64,000 nucleotides of DNA from Zygnema cylindricum (Eukaryota; Streptophyta; Zygnematophyceae; Zygnematales; Zygnemataceae). Where the stretch lies: NCBI GenBank assembly GCA_037447655.1, contig JBBHKE010002856.1, forward strand, positions 25,553-89,552, in the 5' to 3' direction. Both the position numbers and the translations under genes were made by a program. Shown here piece by piece: positions 1-14,100 of this stretch. Within the stretch, counting starts at the first letter, position 1, and each line of letters begins with the position of its first letter. The notes under the pieces are model-generated. The model worked only from the letters and a program-made list of their open reading frames with translations, did not search any database and was not told the DNA's origin.

Positions 1-41
1 CCCCCCCTCCCCCTCCCCCCCCCCCTCCCCCTCCCTCTCAC

Positions 42-1697
42 CTGTGGCCACCGTCCCCCTCCGTGCGAATACAACTCTGCAAGAGGCCATCGAGTGAGCA
101 ACTCCTCTCCCTCCTCTCTCCAAACCTGTGACCACGAATTGGCCCACACTAATTGCCGGTCCGTTTGCCCGAGAATTCCAGCCGCGTTTTTGTAAAGGTC
201 TTCCTGAAATCCTTTACTCTTATTTACTTGTTTCAAAGACAACGCTAAAGCTTCGATTCCTCTGTTATTTCTCAAAAGATAGGAATGAGATTCGGCGATT
301 TCGGACGTAATTCGACGAGAACAGCAAAATTGAAAAAGGAGTTTCGAGGAAAAAGGGGAATATAAAGCGAGATTGGCGAAGGAAGGGAAATTGAGAAGGA
401 ACGAAGGGAAAGCTGGACTGAATGGGAGTTCCATGGGTGTGTCTATGAGAGTTAGACTCCGTAATTCGTTAACTTTGTTAACAGCCCATTGCATACCTTG
501 GATTCCTGAAGAATCATGAAGCACGAGATGAATAGGGGGGAGTTGGAGAGAATCTACAATTTGGTTAATTACATTTGCTAATTGGTGAAAACTATATATT
601 TCAGGAATTAAAGGTTTGTCCGAAAGACCAGATCCGGGAAGATCTATGGCTACTCCTCGTATGTTTCCTTTCGCAAGAAGTCGCAAAATATCCCGATATA
701 GAAAAGAACTTCCGCCCGTTCCATGGACCAACAGTACAGTTTCTCCTTTTGTTGGTCCCATGGATCGTACAAATACTTTAAAAGATATTCCCTCCAAAAA
801 AACTTTCAAAGTTTGGCCTTTCCCATAGTGATCGCGGACCAATGGAGGCATGGATTCCCAATGGACATTTGGAGAACCTCCAGGGAGACTGAATGCTATG
901 AAAACTCCAAGAATGAGTACAAAAGGGAGTAGAAGGAGGAGAGAGAAAAGAGAAGACGACGTCGATGATGGTGATGATGACTTGAGGTTATCATTGTCCG
1001 CTTTCGATGGAGAGAGAGAGGCAGAGAGAGAGGGTGAATCAGAAGAAGGAGTCGGTTGAGGTTGAGTTTCAGGGTGTTTTTCGGCAGAGGAAAGGAGGGG
1101 AGTCTCACGAGAAGGAGAGAGAGAGGGAGAAAAGCTGCAAGAACTGTCATCTGACTCTGAATCTTCTGAACTTTCTGAGTCTTTTGAATCAGAAAACTCT
1201 TTTGTTTTTTGTTTCTCGGATACTTCTACGTCAGGATCCTCTACATTTGATTCGCTTTCAAGACAGGGGAGAGAGGGAGGAGAGAGAGCAGGAGGAGGAG
1301 GAGAGGAGACATCTTTCCTGTCATCCACGGCCTTGGAATCATCTACTGCCAGTTTCTCACTGTCCTTTCTAATTTCTTCTCCTTCACCTACTCCCTCAAG
1401 AGAAGGAGATGGTTTTTCCCTCTGTTCCTCCACAGACGCATTCTTTGAAAATCCAACGTCATCCTCACCATCACCTTTGTTATCCGTGACGTCACCTTTT
1501 TTGTTACCATCATCAGCATTATCATCACCAGGATGGACGAAATCTCCTGCATCTATATCACACTTAGGGTTTATGGACTGGAGTTGGTCATCTTCTCCTC
1601 CTCCAATGGGAGAAGAAGATTTCTCTTCTGCTGGAGAGTCATCTTTCTGGAGACCTTCGTTCCGGGACTTGTTTTCCTTGCTGTTCTTACCTCCCAT
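42..1697 (-). CDS. AXR4: AXR4-like ER membrane protein, alpha/beta-hydrolase fold (5' exon, partial)
   Basis: An open frame of 552 codons starts at the ATG at 1697-1695 and ends at a strong donor (CAG, then GTGAGA) at 42. The last exon lies beyond the window edge. Residues 1-245 are polar, rich in Ser, Glu and Asp. A hydrophobic segment follows at about 249-268 (LLLLLLPFVLILGVFIAF). After it comes an alpha/beta-hydrolase fold with the oxyanion motif LLVHGTGG (His325), AIDLPGSGLSDK and the nucleophile-elbow region HLVLHDSSG (HDS at 394-396). A late His (545) sits in SHGGGRWPQ. PPLVRDHYGKGQTLKV, HLVLHDS, SLTLID and RWPQ at the exon end match AXR4, the ER accessory protein that in Arabidopsis is needed for AUX1 auxin-carrier trafficking; that role here is inferred. 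The polar head is longer than the one I know from Arabidopsis. The frame has no stop inside the window, so it is easily overlooked. Confidence 0.82.
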
Positions 1698-2205
1698 GGC
1701 TGGCGACAGGAGAGAGAGAGAGGGAGAAAGACTTCAAATTCAAATCTTGTCCTACCGTATCGGTACAGTACTCCTAATGATGATGACTACCGTACGGTAC
1801 TGTACATTAATGAATCGTGCGGTACTGTACTGTGCAGTACAGTGCGTACTGCGCTGTACTATACTGGATTTTAGGAGTACTGCACCGTACTTTATGAATG
1901 CCGTACAGAAAACAAAAAAAACTAGTTCATTGTGTTCACACTTCGGAAGTCTTAAGAATGGGTGCCACGTCATACGTTAAAAAGCTGGAGTCGAACCTTC
2001 GAAAGGAATCCACGTTCCATAGACCAAAAGGTCAATAAGGCAATTACTAATTACACCTTAGCACTTTTTGAAATTTACCCTCGTTTTATGGGTAATCGTA
2101 CAGTTTTGTCTGAAGCCGTACTGTAACATGTGTACGAATATGGCACGGACTTTTTACTCACAAAGCGTGAGTACCGAGTGTTCGTATTATAACCAGCCTT
2201 AGGGC
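1698..2205. promoter_or_regulatory. divergent intergenic region between the AXR4-like and LYR genes
   Basis: Only 508 bp separate the two start codons, so promoters and 5' UTRs of both genes must lie here or overlap. The half next to the AXR4-like gene holds a GTAC-rich imperfect palindrome, annotated separately. The half next to the LYR gene has a perfect tRNA B-box-like match (reverse strand, about 1992-2002) but no foldable tRNA. I could not place a convincing TATA box for either gene. Confidence 0.5.
1756..1892. repeat. GTAC-rich imperfect inverted repeat in the shared promoter
   Basis: The arms CGGTACAGTACTCCT (about 1760) and AGGAGTACTGCACCG (about 1873) are inverted copies. The sequence between them is itself packed with GTAC, for example CCGTACGGTACTGTAC and CTGTACTGTGCAGTACAG, so the block can fold on itself. 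It could be a small hairpin MITE or a cluster of GTAC-core sites. GTAC is the core bound by plant SPL-family factors; regulation through it here is an inference. Confidence 0.55.
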
Positions 2206-5490
<3,285 letters not shown>

Positions 5491-5547
5491 CCGACATTTT
5501 TTGGTGATTTGGCGTCATTTTCTTTTAAAGTTATGAGTTGAGGTTTA

Positions 5548-5553
5548 AATAAA
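5548..5553 (+). promoter_or_regulatory. AATAAA polyadenylation signal of the LYR gene
   Basis: The hexamer lies 57 bp after the stop codon in an AT-rich 3' flank. Confidence 0.5.
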
Positions 5554-8500
5554 TGTGTTTTCTTTGTGAATGTTCTGATGCGGTCAAGTTCTTCTCAACA
5601 ATTTGTCTGGTTTTGGTTTAATGTAGTCGAAGTATTTTTAGGCAAAAGCAGAAGTTAAAAGAGTACGTCACTTTGTTTGTGGGGAATGAGAAAAAAGGTC
5701 ACGGATTTCAAGGTTGCTATGGAAAGGTGTACATTTCTGTAGAAATAAAGAAAGAACAGGGTTCTTTTTCTTGATGCTATTAAGTTGCACAATAAAAAGA
5801 ATTTAGAAATTGTACCGAGTTCAAAGTTTACTAAACAAGAGGTCGTTTCATTTTTCATTCTGTTCGTTCAACTTAGCGAGAATGTGAGGTTGATATGAAC
5901 TACTCGTCTATAATAACGCTTGTGTTTTTAAGTCTATTAGATTTCAAATTATACTAGGACGATTTGATGTGCACCCTTTATACAATTCATCTCCAAATTG
6001 AACATTATTTGTTAGTGGTTCTGATCGATTTGATGATTTTTTCTTGAATATGCAGTAAAACGCAAGGCAAGAGTACGGATTAATATGTTTCACACACTCG
6101 TTCTTAAACCGTGAAAGTGTTTTTGGGTTTTATTAGTGAGTGGTTATTGAAATTAGGAAAGATTTCTAAAAAATGTTCAACCCACATAATTGCAAAACAT
6201 TTTTGCCAACGGATTTACATTTGTGAATGGGAAATGGTTGCAAAAGGCATTGTTACTAATTGCGAAATTCACTCACAAACAATCATAGTTTTCTCCTCTT
6301 TTATCTCCCTTCATTTGACACACTCACTATACGAGTTTTTTTCTTCTAGCATTTGGACAAAATTTACAAACAATGACATCAATTTTGACTTCCATGTGCA
6401 AATAACAAATTGATTATTTTCTCCAAATAATATGTGTGCATGTATATAAAGTAAGACAATATCATTCTTGTATGTGGGTGACATGCATAATCACTTATTC
6501 ATTGTGGTTTTGAAAGTGACAAGAACCACTTTTCGTTTGAATGCTAACAAGGTGATTTTGGAGGGTGGAGCTTTGAGTTTGATGACAAAATGCATGGAGA
6601 ACTACAACCCTTATGTGCAAAAAAAAGTATATATGTTGTTTAGTTGAATATTACAAGGCAAATTGGTCATGAAAAAGCGAGAAATCTATCTTGGCAGAAA
6701 ACTATAATTCCTTGCATTCTGTCAGAAAATGCTTTTGCAGATAGTTCCAGACCAATTGTTAAAAAATGAAAGAAAACAGCGTAACTTTACAGATTGTACT
6801 TCCTAGATTTGGTAATCGCCCTTGCATTACCACCTCAAGTGAGGGATTTACACTTCCAAAAATATTAAATAGTAATATTTTTGGGATCTATACCTAAACA
6901 TTGTTATCAGTTTCCACATACAAAAATATGTCCCGTGTAATATTCATCACGGGTGGATTACATTTAAAATTGATTTAAACTAATAAGAAAAAGGTGTAAT
7001 GAATCCAAGAAAAGATTTGGAAACAGGGGTTACTTCCAAAAGACTTCACTTAAAATGGTCTTTCCTTAATACTTTAAGGCACAATGTTTGACATCCATAC
7101 ACCCTAGAGTCAATCGCTACCCAATAATGGACCAGTAAAGTTGAAAACTAGTTAATCCATAAACTTGGGACTTGGGATCCATAAAGTCAGGATTTTTTTT
7201 TTTTTTCTTTTTTAAACTTTGGACAGAGATTGGACCACTATCCATCTATGGCTGACAGGGAGATGGTGTAATGAATCCAAGAGGAGATTCAACAAGTCCA
7301 CGAAAGGGATTCACCAAAGAAAGATAGCGGACTGATACGTAAAATTACGTAAAATTCACATACTATGGCCGGAATTCATTGATCCTTTAACCTAGATAGT
7401 CCTAGTTGGTCCATTTAAACCAGCTTATTATTTTAGTTTGATGCACGGTAAAAGGGCGTAATAGGATAGAGATAGTGAGATAGTGTGTGTGAGAGAGAGT
7501 GAGAAAGAGTGGAGATAGTGAGGAGATAGTGAGCCAGGGAGTTCTTCGTTAGCAAATAACGATAGTTTTGCAAATAAATAAACTTGGAAAGCCTGTTATT
7601 TTAACATAACTAAAGTGCGTGGCATACATTAAATTATTGAACATTATCGTGCCTAGTTCATACAGGCTTAAAAGTGAAACAAACAAAAATTACAGCAATA
7701 AATAAAGCCCACCAAAACAAAACAAATAATTATCGCTACTACCACTAAACATTTTTTAAGCAGTCAAAAGCATTTGTCGCCGTGACTAATTGTCCGATTT
7801 TCAATCCGAGATCATGAATAGAAACGTTGCGATGAATTTTTGGAAAACCACCGTATGAAACAATGCTTTGGACTCTAACCAAACCGTGTTTCATGATCAG
7901 AATTCAAACTCATTTTTCTACACGCGCGATTGTTGAGTTTTCATTTAGAGATGACCTATCGAAGAGTACGGCACTTATCTTTCAATAGCAATCCTATAAA
8001 GAATCCGGCAACTTTTCACAAGAAAAGCGATTTTGAGATGTGGATAATCTTAACTCTAGTAGTGAAATAAAACATAGTAATAATTGTATGATGAGATGTT
8101 GTTTAAACTTATGAAATGAAGAAAACCTAAGCAGATGTAAGCAAGAAGAAGTTGAAAAGAAAATTTAAGGATAATAAAGACTAACCGTGTGGCTATTGGG
8201 CTCCTATACATGTAGGAAAGACACACACCTGTGTCACCATAATCATGTTTGAAATGAGACAAAGCACTCCATGTAAACAAACAACACCAACAATTAGATC
8301 CTTCACGCTCTCCGATATTCCATTTGCAAATAAAAGATAATCTATGCAGTAAAATATGTTAGAATATTCACGAAAACTTATGATGCTTCACAAGTTAGAT
8401 AGGACTAGCTCAACCGCCTTTCTTGCGAGAGAGGAAAACCTAAAAACAAAACCATGTTATTACTAGCCTTTCATACTTTTACGAATGTTCGATAGGAACA

Positions 8501-9533
8501 CACTGTCAGCAAACAAGTTAAAAACCAGGCTTCTAGGGTTTTGGAAAAACTTGCCTTCCCTTCACACATTCGCTCTTCCCATCTCCTATCCCTCCATTCA
8601 AAAATCCAAACCTACAAAAGGAAAACTGTCATCGTAACCCAAAACCAATCACTTTATAGGTTTACGGAATCTCCGTACATTTATTGGCCAAATCCTTTTA
8701 TATCGATTCTGTACGGCTAAACACCCGTTTTTGTCGTTACTTCGCAGAATCTCCCGATCGAACAACAACATTTGTACATCGTCCGTACATTACCTTACAC
8801 CAATCTTGTACCATTATCCTAGAGCTGCTGCCACGTGTCCTCCCAGTATTCCATTACCGAAAACTCTCCCCTTTTTTTCTCCTCCCATGCGTATGACATA
8901 AGCACAAGATCCCTAATTCTCCCATTCCTTTAATGACTTTCCGGGGAAGAAGAACACGAGTAAACCATAAATCGAGTGGATTGACATGAAACCTTTTGGT
9001 CGGACATAGTCTCCCTTACCTTAGCTTTTAGTTTCTAATTTCTCCTTTCTGGTTTATTCCCTTGTACTTTCTAGTTTCTACTTTTTTTCTTCCTTATCCA
9101 GAGCAGTAAAAAATATGACTCGTGCATTTCATTCTCATTTTTTCATGGCAACCCGCCCTTCAAATCACGTTACAAATTAAGAAAAAAGACAAAAACAGGA
9201 ATGCAGTTATTAGGCATTGCAATTTTTCCTTTAGCTTTCACTCTTTAGTTCCTTGTTTCCAGTTCCCTCTCTGACCTAATTCAATCCTTTCTCCTCTTTT
9301 AGTCTCTCATTTTCTGCTTCCTGGTTCATTTTTCTTCTTTCTCAGATTACTCCTTTTTCCCTCTCCCTCTCCTTCTCTCTCTCCCTCTTCCTCTCCCTCT
9401 CCCTCACCTTTGCCTCAACCTGACGCCCACCTTCCTTCCTCCCTCTCTCTCTCTCCCTAGGCAGAACATCCAAGTGGCTAAGGAATATATTTGTACAAGA
9501 ATGAGTTTCTGAGGTTTGTCTCTGAGTCTGCCA
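5554..9533. other. intergenic region, no gene found
   Basis: This is AT-rich sequence without a coding-like frame. GTGTAATGAATCCAAG occurs twice (about 6994 and 7266), which suggests an old small duplication or TE remnant. A short GAGA/GATAGTGA run lies at about 7465-7535. From about 9300 the plus strand becomes strongly CT-rich, as expected for a leader before the next gene. Confidence 0.5.
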
Positions 9534-9698
9534 ATGGCTTGTCTACGGCAGCCAGTGTCCGGCCACACGTGCGCCGTGGAGCGCCAGGTGGCGTGTCCTA
9601 GTTCCCTGGAACTTGTGCCTCTTGCAGAGGAAATGCTGCCAATCGAGGAGCCGCCACTTGTCAAAAGCTGAAGTGGAGGGATCGGAGATCGATCTGAA
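9534..9698 (+). other. candidate 5' exon of the PHD/GNAT gene, interrupted by TGA
   Basis: From ATG 9534 there are 55 codons up to a donor (GAA, then GTGAGG) whose phase 0 matches the next exon at 10227. The joined reading ends GGIGDRSE and continues [12 protein letters not shown], which is how an Agenet domain would start. Codon 46 is TGA (9669-9671), just after EEPPLVKS. Either this is untranslated leader and the true start is elsewhere, or the copy or assembly carries a nonsense base. A good acceptor (CCTCTTGCAG, to 9628) inside it leaves the TGA in place. Confidence 0.3.
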
Positions 9699-10226
9699 GT
9701 GAGGAGGAAAGAGGAAGATAGGAAGAGAAGTGAGGGGGGATAAGGGGGGGGGGGGGAGGGAGGAGGAGAAGAGGAGGATGGAGGGGGGGAGGAGGAAGGA
9801 ATGGAAGAAAAATGAAAAATGGAGTAAACTGGAAAGCAAAACATATATCGTCAATAGGAGTTAATTGGACTGCCAACATGAAATTTTTACAGCTGGATTT
9901 TTTTTGTTTTTTTCACTCAGATGATCTCCTGGTAGAAACTTAATGTTGAGGGAGTGGGACTGAGAGAGGAAGGAGGTCGGTTAACACTGGTCAGAATTGG
10001 AGTATTTTCTCCTTACTCTTCTGGAAAAAAAAAGTGATATTCAGAATGGTTACTGTAGAGCCTATTAGCAGTTAAAGAAAATTTAAGTTTTCCTTAATCA
10101 TGTGAACACTCATGAGCTCTAAAGATCTTTTGGTACGAGCTAAAGCAACATGGTAAATCATTTACGTTTATTTTTTATCTCACATTTTCATTCTAATTTG
10201 TCTAAATCTGTACTGTTTTTTTTCAG

Positions 10227-11147
10227 GTTCGTCAAAAGGAACAAGGTTTACGAGGTTCCTGGCATCCAGGAGAAGTAATAGGAGTAAAACTTGGAAAGAG
10301 AATAATCCGATATGTGGAACTTGTTCAAGACTTAAGTAGACCATGGGAGAAACTGGAAGAACTTATAAAAGTGAATGCTGTAGTAGATGGTACGAGGAGA
10401 AAATCAAGATCGACAAATTTTAGAAAACGACAGGAAATCCGGTCTTTTGTGAGGCCTGTCCCTCCTCCTCTCACCCATCCACCTCAAATAGAGTGGAAAA
10501 TAGGTACTTGTGTGGAAATGATTTGGCGCGATAGTTGGTGGGAAGGAGTACTTCTTCAAAATGTCGAAGAGGTAGGGATATCTGGAAAAGTGATGGTTCT
10601 TTTTCCAGATGAGAATAACGAGGAGGCTGTGGATGTAAGTACTCTCCGATTGGCTCAAGATTGGGACGAAGAAACTGGGCTTTGGTCAATTTCCTTACCA
10701 AAAGCAATAGTCAGTACAAATTCAACTAATCTGGTTATCCAGCAACGGAAAAGCTCGAACAGTAGGTCCTTTATTACTACAACAAGTACACCTGTGGAGG
10801 AAATCGAGGAAAGAGAGAGGAGACAAAGGATAGAGGAAGTGGTCAGAGGAGAAGTGCTTTGCATCACACAAGGAACCTGTGAAGAGAAACAAACGAGTGA
10901 GAAGGATAGGGAGGGAGAGGTTGCTCGAGGTTGTCGTTTGGGATCGAATGTTGTAAAAGTATTTGAGGTATCCAAAGAAGAGATAGGTTTTACAAATTTT
11001 TTTGCAGATGTTTCTATGAATATTCCTGCAAATGTAGTCGAAGGAGAGACGACAGAAAGAAATTTAATCTGGAAATTAAACGATTCGAGCTTGGATTCAG
11101 GAGGAAAAAATGTCATAGCGCATGGAGTCATCACCAATTCCAATATT
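10227..11147 (+). CDS. PHD/GNAT gene: Agenet exon
   Basis: This exon has 307 codons, phase 0 at both ends (TTTTCAG, then GTTCGT; ATT, then GTAAGT). Residues 1-50 ([20 protein letters not shown] onward) and about 85-150 ([19 protein letters not shown], then [21 protein letters not shown]) look like an Agenet/Tudor pair that would bind modified histone or a partner. The last 150 residues are polar and not recognisable. Confidence 0.82.
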
Positions 11148-14100
11148 GTAAGTGATCCTTTGTTGGGGTCTCTTTGTCAACACTATAAAGTATGGCAGAT
11201 AAACAGATAGTTTGATTTTCCCATTATTCTGTACTTCAGAATGGAGAGAAGGAAAGAAAACAAAAAGATTCATTTCATTATCATAATTGGTATCATAATT
11301 GAAGTTCGGAATTTTTTCTGTTGTAGGATTGGGGTTTTTTTTTTAATCTATTTAAGTGAAGCTGGTGAAACACAAGGAATGAATCTCACTTAAATATTGA
11401 TGTTTCATTCCTGAGCTTTGTGGTTAAGTCTTTTAATTTCAATTTGATAATTTATGATTTGATTTAAGGCTTCATTTGATGCCACTGTAAATGGAGTAAA
11501 CCGTATTTTTAAGACAGGTTTTACTTCAGTTAACTTAGTTTGTTTCAGTACAATCATTTACTGAAAAGAATAAAAATAAATGCGGATGTGTCATCTAATT
11601 TGTCTACTTGAAGTCAATAATAGCTACCAAAAGAAACAATATGCAATTAAATTACTATGAAGGATTTTTTGAATTTAACATTTTTGAATCAACATTCGTC
11701 GCAATTTGCCGTTCGAGTCATGTTCCTTTCTTCTGTTAATTTTAATTGATTTTTTTTTTATCCCTTATCATTTTTTTTTTCTTGAGACATTTTCTTCTGA
11801 TAGGAGCCGTAAGGATGGCCAGAAAGTAAAAATAACAGATTTTTTGAAACTTCAAAATAGGAATGACAATGATTTAAAAATTTTAAGTAGTTGTCAGAAT
11901 GCCTCGTGAGAAACTATTCTGGTTTTGCTTTATGGATATTGACAGAGTAGAGTTACTTGCTTTAAAATATATTCTACAAAATAGGATTATCATCAGAGCA
12001 AATTTTAAAAAATAGAAAACATTTGTTCCATTTATTTGATGTTTTTTAGGCAGAAAAAAATGGGTGATGTTTTTTGCAGGATTTGTCCGATAATGTGGAA
12101 AATGACAATATGCATTTGGAGGAGGAGGAAGAGAAGATCTTTGACGAGGGAGAGAAAAACGCTGAGCGAAACGATGTTTTCTGTGATTCCACTTCAGATA
12201 AATCCTTACCTCTCTCTCTTTGTTTGGAGGATGAAACTCGTCTCCAACAAATATTCTCAAATCCCTCTAATATCTGTGTGTCAGAAGGGAAAATGAGTCA
12301 AAACGATATTGGAGTTCGGCAGGAAGGAGTAGAGGGAGAGGAAAATGGTGGAGACATTATGGGAGAGGAGAAGGTAGAAGATGTAGAGCTGCCTCAGGAG
12401 AACGGTGTACAAGGGAAGGATATTCTCTTATGGGAGAATGAAAAAGAGAATTTCATGAAATGGAGAGGAGTAGGAGGAGGAGGTGGCATGGGTCTTGTTC
12501 AGAAATTAAATGAAATTATGGAGCTCGAGAGTGAAAAGGATTTGCAGGAGGAAGTCACTGGAATTACCTCAGTCCATGGACGTACGGAGACCTCTTGTTG
12601 GCACGAGGAGGGAGAGAAGAGTGAGAGGGAAGAGGCTGAAAAAGTAGAGAATCTAAATCTTTCGGATACACAGGTTTTGTTTGAGACAAGATCTGCGAAC
12701 GAAAATAAAACGACTCTCTCTGGGAGGTGGAAACGGAAAATTCTGCAAGAAGAAAAAGATGTTTTAGTTTTACAAACTACTCCAATAAAGCATAAACGTG
12801 GGAAAAAGGTGATGATGTCGATTAATTCCGATTTTTCTTCTGTAAAAAAAGGGCAGAAATTAGGAAGCAAACGAAAAGCAAATGGATCTGATTTGTCTTC
12901 TTTGAGAAAACACAAACGTCATCAGCCTTATTTGTCATCTTCTGGTGCAAAATTCCGCCAAAGAGGTTCAAAACAAGAGCTACGAGTTCGTTCGGCGCCA
13001 TCAAAACAAACAAATCTGGAATCAATGGAACAAATTTTGTCGGATTACAGAACAGAAGTACGGAACGAAGGGTCAAATTATAGTTCCTTTTTGCGACGAT
13101 CTGTCCTCCCTCGTCTCCTAATTGATGGACTTTTGAAGCACGGAGACGAATTACATTGTCTCCACCCTAAAAGTAAGCGAATTTTAAAAAAGGGATATGC
13201 CACTTTAGGTGGGATAGTTTGTTATTGTTGTAACATATGTTTTTCCGCATCGGAATTCGAAGTTCATTCCGGGGGAAAATTGCGAAGACCGTCAGCAAAT
13301 ATTTTCTGTAACGACGGGCAATCTTTAATGGAGATATTGTCAAAATTAAATGAAAAAGGGGGAGAGGGAGAGGGAGCAAGGAGAGGAGAAGCGAAAGCGA
13401 GTGGGGACCACGGAAGTGGAGTACAGATGGAGTTCCAAGTAGTAAGAGAAGGAGAGGGATTAGAGGGAGAAGAGGGAGAGGACTATAGTGATGATCTTTG
13501 TCGTATTTGTGGAGATCCAGGAGAGCTTATTTGTTGTGACGCTTGTCGACCTTGGTGATTGGTGGAATCAAAGGGGAGAGGAAGGGGGAGGAAGAAGGAA
13601 GGGGAGGAAAAGGAAGGAAGAGGGAGGGGGAGGAGAGAGGAGAGAGGGAGAGAGGGAGAGAGGGAGAGGAGGGGGTGGTGAAGGAGGGGGAGTGGGTGGG
13701 GAGGGGAGTGGTAGAGGGAGGGGGAGAGGGAGGGGTAGAGGAGGGAGAGAGGGAGAGAGAGGGGGAGAGCAAGTCTTTTGATCTGTTGACTTCGACTAGC
13801 CTTTAACATGTATATTATTTTTTTTCTGACTAAGTAGTTTATAGGAATTCAATATTTTCTATGTCATCCTGTATAAAGCTGTCCCTTTCATTTTCCCTGT
13901 CAAACTTTCTGATTATAGGAAAAGAAAAAAAAAACTGTCAGCATTTTACTATTCTAACGAATTTCACCCTTTTGGGTCGTTTTCATTTTATTATTTCTTT
14001 CTTTGGTCTGTGGTTGATGTCACTTATTTCTTCTACAGTGCCAGCTGGCAGATAGACAGGCATTTTTGAAAAAATAAAGATTTTAGCCAGTCGGCAAGTA

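Noticed and set aside
1980-2060. tRNA-like block on the minus strand (GGTTCGACTCC, GACCTTTTGGTC)
   Set aside because: The B-box matches, but the T stem, acceptor stem and a 7-base anticodon loop cannot be paired. At most it is a relic or a SINE promoter fragment.
9404-9844. Minus-strand proline/serine-rich frame of 146 residues
   Set aside because: It is driven by a CT/GA simple tract, has no family resemblance and overlaps the likely leader of the PHD/GNAT gene.
13872-13915. Possible PHD1 micro-exon reading FHFPC
   Set aside because: The spacing to CDAC is wrong, no AG precedes it in the needed phase and a stop follows at once.
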